Below are positions 29,931-35,480 of a DNA stretch of 35,480 bases, in pieces. Numbering within the stretch: position 1 is the stretch's first letter; the number at the start of each line of letters is the position of its first letter. Origin of the DNA: a virus. The notes below the pieces were generated by a model. That model had not been told where the DNA came from, did no database searches, and saw nothing but the letters and a program-made list of their open reading frames with translations. The position numbers and the translations under genes were made by a program. The DNA is taken from the IMG/VR virus record IMGVR_UViG_3300012207_000006, positions 1 through 35,480 of that record. One strand, given 5' to 3'.

Positions 29931-30344
29931 ATGAGCACGCCGATTACCTCACTCAAAGCCCCAGCCTTAGCCGATCTGCGAAATGCGCTCCAGCTTGCCG
30001 TAACGTATGGAGACAAAGACATCGCAGACTCAGATGCAAAACAGGCATTAGACCGTATCCGGGGATTGATTGCACAAGCACTGGCGAAACTGGGTGAGCC
30101 GAATGCGGCGGCCGTCAAGATGGTCAAGGATTTGCTACACTCCGCAATGGGTGATCGAGCCTTCGAATTAATCGCAGACCAGGATCGGACGGCGCGAGAT
30201 AGCGCAGCGCTCATAATCTGCGCGGCCATGACAGGTGAAACGGGCAATGGATGGATGGAACGATTGTCATGCCCCGTGTGTGATGGTGTCGGCCGAATCG
30301 GTTCTATTCCCTGCGATTCGTGCAAGGGAGCAGGGAAACTATGA
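29931..30344 (+). CDS. First gene of the rightward arm; helical protein with C-terminal zinc motif
   Basis: I start at ATG 29931 (TTGAGG a few bases upstream); longer starts would run back through the palindromes. The 137-aa product is helical with a repeated Asp/Lys/Ala character (ADLRNALQLAVTYGDKDIAD), and ends in a DnaJ-like zinc motif, CPVCDGVGRIGSIPCDSCKG. The family is not known. It overlaps the next gene by ATGA. Regulation at the divergent region would control the whole arm. Confidence 0.65.
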   Translation: MSTPITSLKAPALADLRNALQLAVTYGDKDIADSDAKQALDRIRGLIAQALAKLGEPNAAAVKMVKDLLHSAMGDRAFELIADQDRTARDSAALIICAAMTGETGNGWMERLSCPVCDGVGRIGSIPCDSCKGAGKL

Positions 30345-30580
30345 GCCTCTGCCCGCACGGATACACCGCATTTTGGGATTGCCCCGAGTGTGAGGAGCCG
30401 ATGGGCACGAAGCCGAAGGATCTTGGCCCCTGCTCTCGCTGCCACGAGAATACGGCCTACTCGTGGGATGAGTATGAGAAGGACTGGATGAGTGAGTGCT
30501 GCCACGCGCCAGCCGTCAGTCCCGATCAGCATATCGGTGAGAACTACAAACCGGGTCACGATTCGGATTTCGCGTTCTAG
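30341..30580 (+). CDS. Zinc-ribbon protein (79 aa)
   Basis: ATG 30341 overlaps the upstream stop as ATGA with GGGAG upstream. The 79-aa product begins MSLCPHGYTAFWDCPECEEP and includes CSRCHENTAY and ECCHAPAV, so at least two zinc sites are plausible. The end is acidic and polar. Similar CPHG-x-FWDCPEC starts are common in small phage proteins of unknown role. It is followed by a 39-base gap with a good ribosome-binding site for the next gene. Confidence 0.65.
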   Translation: MSLCPHGYTAFWDCPECEEPMGTKPKDLGPCSRCHENTAYSWDEYEKDWMSECCHAPAVSPDQHIGENYKPGHDSDFAF

Positions 30581-30619
30581 GATACGGTGCGGCACTAACC
30601 TAAAGGGAGTTTCCGCCAC

Positions 30620-30799
30620 ATGATCTCGCGTTCTGAAGTTGATACAGCGGTGCGCGTCATTTCCCAGTTCGTGGAGGAGTGCGGCGATAGCCCGATGGGT
30701 GGGCAATCGCTCGTGAGCCGTGAGTGGGATCGCGCACGGAAGTGGATCGAATTCGAAAACGATTGTAGCCCTCGGGGGTCGGGGAACGTCTCTCCATGA
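30620..30799 (+). CDS. Small hypothetical protein (59 aa)
   Basis: ATG 30620 follows AAAGGGAG, a good ribosome-binding site about ten bases upstream. The 59-aa product begins MISRSEVDTAVRVISQFVEE and is an acidic helical protein with one tryptophan pair (EWDRARKWIEFEN). Its stop overlaps the next start as CCATGA. No family is recognised. Confidence 0.6.
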   Translation: MISRSEVDTAVRVISQFVEECGDSPMGGQSLVSREWDRARKWIEFENDCSPRGSGNVSP

Positions 30800-30948
30800 G
30801 CCCCGGGGAGAAGATGTGTCCAAAGTGCGGCGATATTTATCGTCCGGAGTATTGGGATGAGTGCCCCAATTGCCGATATGCTGACGCGATTGCTCGCGCT
30901 CGAGAGGAACTACAGGCCGTCATGGATGGCATGGGGGATGATCCATGA
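30796..30948 (+). CDS. Zinc-ribbon protein (50 aa)
   Basis: ATG 30796 overlaps the upstream stop as ATGA. The 50-aa product has a clean zinc ribbon (MCPKCGDIYRP, then DECPNCRYAD), two CxxC pairs 12 residues apart, followed by a helix (ARAREELQAVMDGMG). It overlaps the next frame by ATGA. Nothing else is evident. Confidence 0.65.
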   Translation: MSPGEKMCPKCGDIYRPEYWDECPNCRYADAIARAREELQAVMDGMGDDP

Positions 30949-31209
30949 GCGACCAAAAGTTCTGCAAGGGATGCGACAGCGATTTCTACAACGGCAACAA
31001 ATCCGCTGGGCGTAAAGCGATGCTGGCATCTTGACACGGCGAAGGTGGTGACGCGCTATCGCATCGGCTGGTGGACACCCCCGACGGCCCCCGGCGCATT
31101 TACGAAGATTCAGATGCATGCATGCCATACCGCATCGGGGCGCTATGCCTTGTTTGAGAAACTTCCTGACTGTGCGGTGGGGTCTGTTTCTTCTGGTGGG
31201 AAACCATGA
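30945..31209 (+). pseudogene. Zinc-binding protein gene split by a one-base frameshift
   Basis: ATG 30945 overlaps the upstream stop as ATGA and starts MSDQKFCKGCDSDFYNGNKS, but this frame stops after 29 codons at 31034. From about 31015 the +1 frame continues as RCWHLDTAKVVTRYRIGWW, then IQMHACHTASGRYALFEKL, and ends at 31209 exactly in an ATGA overlap with the next gene. Joined, the two parts give about 87 aa with one continuous zinc-ribbon-like character. Either a base was gained near 31014-31017 (mutation or assembly error) or the ribosome shifts by +1 here. Confidence 0.6.
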
Positions 31210-31604
31210 GCATGGGTAACGGGACCACCCACGGCTATTACGTCGAAGTGCGCGCCATCGAAGGCGTGGGTATCCAGAGGTTGCCGGGGGATTTTGTCGT
31301 CGCGCAGGAATGGAAACGTCTCCCCGTATCCGTGACGCGGGGCGCCGGTGTCCCTACGGGGCTCTATTGTCGGATCACTGAAGCGGTGACGGATCTTGTG
31401 TCGTTCGCTGCGGCACATTCGCTCATGGCGTGGGCAGCCGCCTCGACGGATCTCGGCGGCGTGGGACTCGAATTTCGCCTCGTGGAAGCGGCGCTCACGT
31501 ATTCCTGGAAAGTCGAAGATGTCGCGCACGGCGAGCCTGTCAGTTTCTTGGAACGTCAGCGCAGGGAATTTCCGCGTTCGGGTGTGGGGGCTGGGAAACC
31601 ATGA
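31206..31604 (+). CDS. Hypothetical protein (132 aa)
   Basis: ATG 31206 overlaps the upstream stop as ATGA; ATG 31212 is an alternative. The product starts MSMGNGTTHGYYVEVRAIEG and has a beta pattern (VVAQEWKRLPVSVTRGAG) and an alanine-rich helix (LVSFAAAHSLMAWAAA). A Cys and scattered His residues do not form a clear metal site. Family not recognised. It overlaps the next gene by ATGA. Confidence 0.6.
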   Translation: MSMGNGTTHGYYVEVRAIEGVGIQRLPGDFVVAQEWKRLPVSVTRGAGVPTGLYCRITEAVTDLVSFAAAHSLMAWAAASTDLGGVGLEFRLVEAALTYSWKVEDVAHGEPVSFLERQRREFPRSGVGAGKP

Positions 31605-31882
31605 GCCCCCCAACTGCAGGTATCCGTGATGCGGACGTGCAGGCGCTGATCGCCCGGGCGGAGCCGCGTGATCGCGTCATTCTTGCGACACTCCCCGACG
31701 ATCCTGAGCGCATTCACCATGTCGAGCGCCACGATGTCATGGTGATTCCGAAAGAGGACTGGATTCAGATTCTCATCTGGCTCGCTGAACTGTCACGCGA
31801 AATCGCCCCACGCATTCCGGGTAACAAAGTTGAAGTCAGTCGGAGGGTCCCGCGGGGTCCTGGTGGGGAGCCCCCGAAGTGA
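31601..31882 (+). CDS. Hypothetical protein (93 aa)
   Basis: ATG 31601 overlaps the upstream stop as ATGA. The product (ADVQALIARAEPRDRVILAT, then VMVIPKEDWIQILIWLAEL) reads as a small alpha/beta domain, followed by a basic Pro/Arg-rich tail (RRVPRGPGGEPPK). It is translationally coupled to the methyltransferase gene by GTGA. No family is recognised. Confidence 0.58.
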   Translation: MSPPTAGIRDADVQALIARAEPRDRVILATLPDDPERIHHVERHDVMVIPKEDWIQILIWLAELSREIAPRIPGNKVEVSRRVPRGPGGEPPK

Positions 31883-32439
31883 GCCTCGCGATTGAGCGGA
31901 CATTTCAAGGCATCATCGCCTGCCGGGGTTATCGTCGCACTTGGGCGTTCCCACAAGAGGTGACCGAGATCCTGCAGCGCGAGACTGCTGGGCTCTCCGT
32001 ACTGCATCTATTCGGGGGACAGGCTTCTTGGGGAGTCAGGCTTGATGCAGACCGTTCTACAAACCCGCATGTCGTAGGGAATGCTTTTCATGCGCCATTT
32101 CACTGTGGGAGTTTCGATGTAGTAATCTGTGATCCACCTTATCCGCGATCTACGAATGGGCTGTTTTATGTTGTTCTACGCCCAGCTGCTTGTCTTGCCC
32201 GACAAAGGGTGTGGTGGTTTAGTACAGAAGCGATTGGTAATTCGCCTCATGGTCTTAAACCACAGCGTTGGTGGGCGGTATTCCCCAGCGCAATGGGTGG
32301 ACGGATTCGCTTTCTCTGCGAATACAAGCGAACGCGTCATCCCTCAGGGTGCTTCGCCCGCGGCACTTGGCCAGCCCAGATTCGGAAGTACGATTGGCGT
32401 TCTCAGATTGAGCACCCCAATTTAGCGTTGGGCGCATGA
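31879..32439 (+). CDS. DNA methyltransferase-like protein (DPPY type)
   Basis: GTG 31879 overlaps the upstream stop as GTGA. The 186-aa product has a SAM-binding motif I variant (LHLFGGQASWG, about residues 42-52), then CDPPYPR (about 84-90) with the DPPY box of N6-adenine methyltransferases. A target-recognition part is short. The end (KYDWRSQIEHPNLAL) leads into the HNH gene by ATGA. It is at the small end for a DNA methyltransferase and may work with another subunit or modify few sites, perhaps to avoid host restriction. Confidence 0.68.
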   Translation: MSLAIERTFQGIIACRGYRRTWAFPQEVTEILQRETAGLSVLHLFGGQASWGVRLDADRSTNPHVVGNAFHAPFHCGSFDVVICDPPYPRSTNGLFYVVLRPAACLARQRVWWFSTEAIGNSPHGLKPQRWWAVFPSAMGGRIRFLCEYKRTRHPSGCFARGTWPAQIRKYDWRSQIEHPNLALGA

Positions 32440-32900
32440 TTTTCCCCGTTCCGAAGCCGAAGCCCAAGAAGCGGAAGGTGAAGTCTCGGGGGCTCCGACA
32501 GCACACCCGCATGAAACGGACGCGCATGAAATCGCAGGGGCCGCGGACGAAGAAATCAGGCGGGCATCTGTTCCCCAAGGCGGTTAATGTGCCATATCGC
32601 GAGTGGATTCGGGCCTTTGCCTGCTTGCTGCGAGGACTTGATCCCGCACATCGCTGTCCGCTGGGATTTCTGGGGAGCGAATGCGCGCATGTGAAATCGC
32701 GGGGTGCTGGCGGTAATGATCTCGGCAACTGCGTCCCGCTCTGCGCGTTTCACCACGCCCAGCAGCATCGGCTCGGGATACGCAGTTTCGAGCAGCGTCA
32801 CGGGTTTACGAAGTCGCTGGTATGGATCGCCGCGGACTTGGGCCGTATTTACATCGAATGTGGAGGGGATGCGCGGCCACCCGCGCAGCGCCCCCAGTGA
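32436..32900 (+). CDS. HNH endonuclease (Ref-like)
   Basis: The 154-aa product has a very basic N-terminus (KPKPKKRKVKSRGLRQHTRM) and a compact HNH core: HRCPLGFLG with Cys74, then SECAHVKSRGAGGNDLGNCV, PLCAFHHAQQH and HRLG. The pairs of Cys and His fit an HNH / Ref-type nuclease, as in RecA-dependent nuclease Ref or DUF968-type phage proteins. It overlaps the methyltransferase gene by ATGA and the next gene by GTGA. A link with the methyltransferase is suggested by position only. Confidence 0.72.
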   Translation: MIFPVPKPKPKKRKVKSRGLRQHTRMKRTRMKSQGPRTKKSGGHLFPKAVNVPYREWIRAFACLLRGLDPAHRCPLGFLGSECAHVKSRGAGGNDLGNCVPLCAFHHAQQHRLGIRSFEQRHGFTKSLVWIAADLGRIYIECGGDARPPAQRPQ

Positions 32901-33055
32901 GCACCACGCTCGTACGGAAACTTGCCAATCTGCTCGCTGAGTGCCCTGAGATTGGGCCGCTATTCGAGTTCGGCGGCGCACACATTCTCGCGGCTGAATG
33001 GCTGTATGAACGTGGAGTGCGGGTGGGTTCTTCGGGAACAGAGCGCGAACCATGA
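32897..33055 (+). CDS. Small hypothetical protein (52 aa)
   Basis: GTG 32897 overlaps the HNH stop as GTGA. The 52-aa product (STTLVRKLANLLAECPEIG, then HILAAEWLYERGVRV) is helical with a hydrophobic heptad-like pattern. It ends in an ATGA overlap with the next gene. A similar small helical protein with an AAEWLYxRGV phrase is common near phage DNA genes, but I cannot name it. Confidence 0.55.
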   Translation: MSTTLVRKLANLLAECPEIGPLFEFGGAHILAAEWLYERGVRVGSSGTEREP

Positions 33056-33336
33056 GCCAGCCGAATGACTGGCTGAAAGAACGTATGGAGCCTGAGCGCG
33101 AACAGGTTCGCGAATATGCGCTCGCCGGGGCGCACCATCAGTATCGTCAATGGATGCGCTGGCAAAATCGCCCCGAATCGGAAGTGCGCTATCTGCCCAA
33201 CGAGCATTCTTTGCAAGGGGCGCCACGGGGCGGCATTCTCTGGCGTCTCGGGACATGGGGCCGTCGCCGCGATGCAGGCTATCTCATGGAGCATGCCCTA
33301 TATCTTGGACTGGAGATTCGCGATGTCGACTACTAG
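33052..33336 (+). CDS. Hypothetical protein (94 aa)
   Basis: ATG 33052 overlaps the preceding stop as ATGA. The 94-aa product has a charged helical start (DWLKERMEPEREQVREYAL), then HHQYRQWMRWQNRPES and a Gly/Arg-rich turn (GAPRGGILWRLGTWGRRRDA). It has no cysteines, unlike most neighbours. It overlaps the next gene by 14 bases. Family not recognised. Confidence 0.58.
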   Translation: MSQPNDWLKERMEPEREQVREYALAGAHHQYRQWMRWQNRPESEVRYLPNEHSLQGAPRGGILWRLGTWGRRRDAGYLMEHALYLGLEIRDVDY

Positions 33337-33613
33337 TAGGGGGACTTCTGAGACGCCTGTAGAGCCCCATCCACTCGTTGAGTCCATGCATCGCTGGCTC
33401 TTCGGAAACTCCACGAGAATAGGACCGCTGCCCATGGAGCCGACGGCGACTGTTCGATTGCTCGCCCACCGCACCGCTGAGGAAGTATTGATCCTCCTGT
33501 GGGCTTACGCTCATTTGGAAATTTCTATGGAGCGGCTATCCGAACTTCTAGGGGTCAATATCGCAGAGGTGCAATTTCTCGACCCACTGACCCGGGAGGT
33601 CGCCCGTGGCTAA
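33323..33613 (+). CDS. Small helical protein with HTH-like end (96 aa)
   Basis: I start at ATG 33323, inside the end of the previous gene, giving 96 aa. The second half reads LLAHRTAEEVLILLWAYAHL then EISMERLSELLGVNIAEVQF, an arrangement resembling a helix-turn-helix or sigma-4-like region. A DNA-binding role is conceivable. It ends eight bases into the next gene. The longer frame upstream is only a shadow of the preceding gene. Confidence 0.52.
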   Translation: MSTTSRGTSETPVEPHPLVESMHRWLFGNSTRIGPLPMEPTATVRLLAHRTAEEVLILLWAYAHLEISMERLSELLGVNIAEVQFLDPLTREVARG

Positions 33614-33803
33614 GGTATCAGGGAGCCCAGACCTACGAGAAGCGGCCACGCCCGAGTGGTTCAGCGATCCGCGCTGCGAGAAGGATTCGCAGGGCTTCAT
33701 CGCGCGCCACACGGTGCGATGCAAGTGCGGCTGGCGGGCTGCGGTCCAGGACGCGCGGGAGCGAGTCCCCCAACGCCCAAGTCCAGAAGCGATTCAAGCT
33801 TGA
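33606..33803 (+). CDS. Zinc-ribbon-like protein (65 aa)
   Basis: GTG 33606 begins inside the preceding gene. The 65-aa product has WFSDPRCEKDSQGFIARHTV then RCKCGWRAAVQDARE, a short Cys-x-Cys motif preceded by a Cys 14-15 residues earlier. This could bind one metal ion, perhaps as a dimer. The remaining part is basic and flexible. It overlaps the region of the next frame's N-terminus. Confidence 0.52.
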   Translation: MAKVSGSPDLREAATPEWFSDPRCEKDSQGFIARHTVRCKCGWRAAVQDARERVPQRPSPEAIQA

Positions 33804-33843
33804 ACCACTGCTCGACAATGCGGAAGGCTACGACAAGTCGAAC

Positions 33844-34164
33844 GTGCGCGCCGCGATGCTCCAAGCGTGGTCTGGGGACTCAACCCAACTCGCGCACCGC
33901 ACGGAGATGCTGGCGCTCGAAGAACGCGCCCGCATCGCGTGGAAACGAGTTCGGGGATCGGCGCACGCCGCAGCCCCAGCAGGATCGAATTCCACAGGCG
34001 TCATTATTCTTGCGTGGCTGGAGAAGGTCACGAACCGCAAGCCAAGAGATTTGGCGGTCGCGCTTGGCAGTATTGGTGACGGCGAATATTACGGAGCCAT
34101 GCTTGCATCCGCGATTGATGATCTCGTGCGAGCGTCTGGGGTGCCTGAGCACGGAGAGCACTAA
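33844..34164 (+). CDS. Hypothetical protein (about 106 aa, start uncertain)
   Basis: The frame ends at TAA 34162-34164, overlapping the next ATG as TAATG. Possible starts are GTG 33844 (GGAAGG about 20 bases upstream) and ATG 33856; it stays open upstream, as far as ATG 33499, under the previous two genes. The product reads AAMLQAWSGDSTQLAHRTEM, then EERARIAWKRVRGSAHAAAP and VIILAWLEKVTNRKPRDLA, a helical soluble protein. No family is recognised. Confidence 0.48.
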   Translation: MRAAMLQAWSGDSTQLAHRTEMLALEERARIAWKRVRGSAHAAAPAGSNSTGVIILAWLEKVTNRKPRDLAVALGSIGDGEYYGAMLASAIDDLVRASGVPEHGEH

Positions 34165-34403
34165 TGACTTGTGAATGGACGTTCCTCGCTGGTGGGACAT
34201 GCGGAGACCCTGCGATAGTCCGAACGGCGGGCGGGCTGCATCTCTGCGCCGATCATCTCACGGACTGGGCTCGAGGAGTCTACCGGCCGAGCTGGGTGGT
34301 GCTTGAGACGGGGGAGATCGTCGGGGGTATCACACACGGGCAAAAAGTTCTGTGGGGCTTCCGGCACGGATACAGCGCTCCCCAGAAGTCCGAAAACACA
34401 TGA
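34164..34403 (+). CDS. Small cysteine/histidine protein (79 aa)
   Basis: ATG 34164 overlaps the preceding stop as TAATG. The 79-aa product begins MTCEWTFLAGGTCGDPAIVR and continues with HLCADHLTDWARGVY, a pattern of Cys-x10-Cys-x15-Cys-x2-His that can bind zinc, seen in small proteins of unknown role. The second half is beta-rich (WVVLETGEIVGGITHGQKVL). It overlaps a seven-codon frame that leads into the next gene. Confidence 0.6.
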   Translation: MTCEWTFLAGGTCGDPAIVRTAGGLHLCADHLTDWARGVYRPSWVVLETGEIVGGITHGQKVLWGFRHGYSAPQKSENT

Positions 34404-34423
34404 GGGTTTACCGGGCGCTGTGA
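34400..34423 (+). other. Seven-codon frame linking two genes
   Basis: ATG 34400 overlaps the upstream stop as ATGA and opens MRVYRAL followed by TGA at 34421-34423, which overlaps the GTG start of the next gene as GTGA. It may act as a tiny coupling frame that brings ribosomes to the weak GTG start. It may also be chance. Confidence 0.35.
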
Positions 34424-34833
34424 ACGAACTCGACCGACTCTATGCGCGTATTCCGAAACTGGAATGCAAGCGATTGTGCCAGCAGTCCTGCGGCCCAATC
34501 GTCATGAATCGTCTCGAATGGGAGCGCATCAAAGAGCGCCGCAAAGGTCTCCCGATGTTCGCGAGCGCCGAGAATCGCCAGACGCTGACGTGTCCATACC
34601 TGGACGAGACGCACGGCTCCTGTTCCGTATATGCGGCTCGCCCGTTGATCTGTCGGCTCTGGGGCGTCGTGAAGCGAATGCGCTGCCCGTGGGGATGCGC
34701 CCCGGCGAAGTGGATGTCAGATAAGCAAGCGCGCAGGCTACTGCGTGCGGTGCAGCGATTGTCGGGCGGCCCCGAGTTGTCGCCCGATATGGAACTGTGG
34801 AATGGTGTTAAATCGGTGGACGTGAAAGGATAG
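34420..34833 (+). CDS. YkgJ-like cysteine-cluster protein
   Basis: From GTG 34420 the product is 137 aa; an in-frame ATG at 34303 is possible but lies inside the previous gene. It has eight cysteines, Cys16, Cys20 and Cys24 (LECKRLCQQSCGP), Cys58 and Cys68 (CPYLDETHGSCSVYAARPLI), Cys78, Cys89 and Cys93. The CSVYxxRPxxCR phrase and the CxxxCxxxC start are those of the YkgJ / UPF0153 family, which is thought to bind zinc or iron. Role in a phage is unknown. Confidence 0.68.
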   Translation: MNELDRLYARIPKLECKRLCQQSCGPIVMNRLEWERIKERRKGLPMFASAENRQTLTCPYLDETHGSCSVYAARPLICRLWGVVKRMRCPWGCAPAKWMSDKQARRLLRAVQRLSGGPELSPDMELWNGVKSVDVKG

Positions 34834-34837
34834 GGGA
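34822..34837 (+). repeat. 16-bp duplicated intergenic junction, copy 1
   Basis: GTGAAAGGATAGGGGA occurs here and again at 35033-35048. In both places it ends a gene with the codons for Val-Lys-Gly and stop and supplies AAAGGA and GGGGA upstream of the next start. It may have been duplicated with a ribosome-binding site. Confidence 0.6.
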
Positions 34838-34840
34838 CCC

Positions 34841-35044
34841 ATGAAGGACGACTACCGAAACCTCCTCCCGAACTGTGTCGAATATCCGTTTCCGCTGCGT
34901 GCGAACGGAAACGTCTGCTTCTGGTTGCCCCGGGATCTCTCAATCGCCGAGGCGCGCCGACTCGCTGCGTTCGTGGAGACGCTGGTAGACGTGAACAAGA
35001 CGGCGGAGCCGTGGCCAGTCGCAGATGTTGCGGTGAAAGGATAG
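34841..35044 (+). CDS. Small hypothetical protein (67 aa)
   Basis: ATG 34841 follows the AAAGGATAGGGGA junction, a good ribosome-binding site. The 67-aa product reads NLLPNCVEYPFPLRANGNVC, then FWLPRDLSIAEARRLAAFVE, an alpha/beta mini-domain. It ends with Val-Lys-Gly like the gene before it, because of the duplicated junction. No family is recognised. Confidence 0.58.
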   Translation: MKDDYRNLLPNCVEYPFPLRANGNVCFWLPRDLSIAEARRLAAFVETLVDVNKTAEPWPVADVAVKG

Positions 35045-35048
35045 GGGA
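35033..35048 (+). repeat. 16-bp duplicated intergenic junction, copy 2
   Basis: Identical to 34822-34837. It spans the end of one small gene and the start region of the next, including the ATG's first base at 35048. The identity over stop codon and ribosome-binding site suggests recent duplication or gene-by-gene insertion. Confidence 0.6.
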
Positions 35049-35350
35049 TGCCCCCACCCATGAGTCAGAAATTGCGCCGAGGCTGGGTGCATTGCGACTG
35101 CGGCTCGCCACATCCAGGCTGGTGGTCGCACGGGCTCGGCATGATGAACGTTCAAAAGCATATCGCACTTCCCAGAGGCTGGCGCTGGTTGCGACTAGGC
35201 GAATTACCCAAACGGGGCGACGTACTAGTCGATCCCCGGGTGCGCCCCGTCGTCATCAAAGTCGCTGGGATAACGCGCGAGTGGCGACTCACAGAGAGTC
35301 ATCATCCGGTACGTCGGCGGGTGGCTTCCCGTCACTCAGGTAACCCATAG
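35048..35350 (+). CDS. Hypothetical protein with CxC motif (100 aa)
   Basis: ATG 35048 directly follows the duplicated junction; ATG 35060 is an alternative. The product has WVHCDCGSPHPGWWSHGLG, a single CxC with nearby histidines, then a beta-rich part (VLVDPRVRPVVIKVAGITRE). It is the last complete gene before the right inverted repeat. No family is recognised. Confidence 0.55.
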   Translation: MPPPMSQKLRRGWVHCDCGSPHPGWWSHGLGMMNVQKHIALPRGWRWLRLGELPKRGDVLVDPRVRPVVIKVAGITREWRLTESHHPVRRRVASRHSGNP

Positions 35351-35363
35351 GTCCGAAGGATAT

Positions 35364-35377
35364 TGACCGATCGGTCA
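35364..35377. promoter_or_regulatory. Perfect 14-bp palindrome, possible operator (right copy)
   Basis: TGACCGATCGGTCA lies 16 bp upstream of the start at 35394 and 14 bp after the end of the preceding gene. It is the mirror copy of 104-117. The preceding TAT makes TATTGACCG, a 9-mer also found at 26951-26959 in the candidate origin. Confidence 0.45.
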
Positions 35378-35393
35378 GGAAAGAAAAATCCCC

Positions 35394-35480
35394 ATGACTG
35401 AGCGTGAACGTCTGGTGAAGTTGGCTAAGGCGATAGCGGATCTCCTCGCTTTGGGGGTGGAGATGGACACGCAGGCGAAC
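35394..35480 (+). CDS. Truncated hypothetical protein, right copy (5' end only)
   Basis: The frame starts at ATG 35394 with AGGAAAG upstream and is cut by the window edge after 29 codons. Its sequence is identical to the left-end copy. It continues the rightward run of small genes, so this copy is in natural order. The visible part is a charged helix (ERERLVKLAKAIADLLAL); no family can be named. Confidence 0.55.
   Translation, partial: MTERERLVKLAKAIADLLALGVEMDTQAN

Larger units (their letters stand above)
35358..35480. repeat. Terminal inverted repeat, right copy (123 bp)
   Basis: This is the exact reverse complement of 1-123. It holds the palindrome TGACCGATCGGTCA (35364-35377), a ribosome-binding stretch and the start of the outward-facing frame at 35394. 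Identity ends at 35357, seven bases after the last complete gene. Confidence 0.95.

Noticed and set aside
33499-33843. Full-length 221-aa reading from ATG 33499
   Set aside because: Its first half overlaps two better-supported small genes and reads as Arg/Ser-rich shadow sequence; only the last part is likely coding.
1-35480. tRNA genes, CRISPR arrays, integrase or attachment sites
   Set aside because: I looked for cloverleaf-like stretches, spaced repeats, and tyrosine or serine recombinase motifs and saw none that I could support.

Overview
The window reads as the nearly complete genome of a tailed bacteriophage (Caudoviricetes) with a siphovirus-type tail. It carries a large terminase, a DUF4055-type portal, a scaffold-like protein, a P22-type coat protein, head-tail adaptors, a tail tube, a tail-assembly chaperone with a probable frameshift product, a short tape measure (397 aa), a distal tail protein and a lambda J-like tip protein. 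The host is probably a Gram-negative bacterium: the lysis end has a GH24 endolysin, holin-like membrane proteins, a coiled-coil membrane protein resembling an inner-membrane spanin, and a small protein with a clear lipobox. I see no integrase, excisionase, recognisable repressor, polymerase, tRNA or CRISPR array, so there is no visible lysogeny module.

Layout. Almost everything from 1 to 29,844 is transcribed leftward. In the order of transcription this arm holds small zinc-ribbon and membrane proteins (29.8-27.3 kb), a lambda O/P-like replication pair with a candidate origin inside the first gene (27.3-26.4 kb), a methyltransferase, a RusA resolvase and a winged-helix protein (26.4-24.6 kb), packaging and head genes (24.6-18.1 kb), virion decoration, beta-propeller and tailspike genes (18.1-10.7 kb), the tail (10.7-3.4 kb), then lysis and small membrane genes (3.3-0.2 kb). 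Most neighbours overlap by ATGA, GTGA or TTGA, so the arm is largely one translationally coupled series. A leader of about 160 bases with a promoter-like element precedes the coat gene.

An 86-bp gap at 29,845-29,930 holds two related palindromes and separates this arm from a rightward arm (29.9-35.4 kb). The rightward arm is a tight run of very small coupled genes, many with paired-cysteine (zinc-ribbon-like) motifs. It includes a DPPY DNA methyltransferase coupled to an HNH nuclease and a YkgJ-like cysteine-rich protein. One gene in it (30,945-31,209) is split by a frameshift.

The two ends of the window are exact 123-bp inverted copies of each other. Each holds a perfect 14-bp palindrome and the first 29 codons of the same outward-facing reading frame, which runs off the sequence. 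This suggests either that the contig stops inside an inverted repeated gene or that the molecule has inverted termini. A TTGAC-type motif recurs in the end palindromes, in the candidate origin and in the divergent control region, which hints at one DNA-binding protein acting at all three places. No stretch longer than 300 bases lacks a gene.
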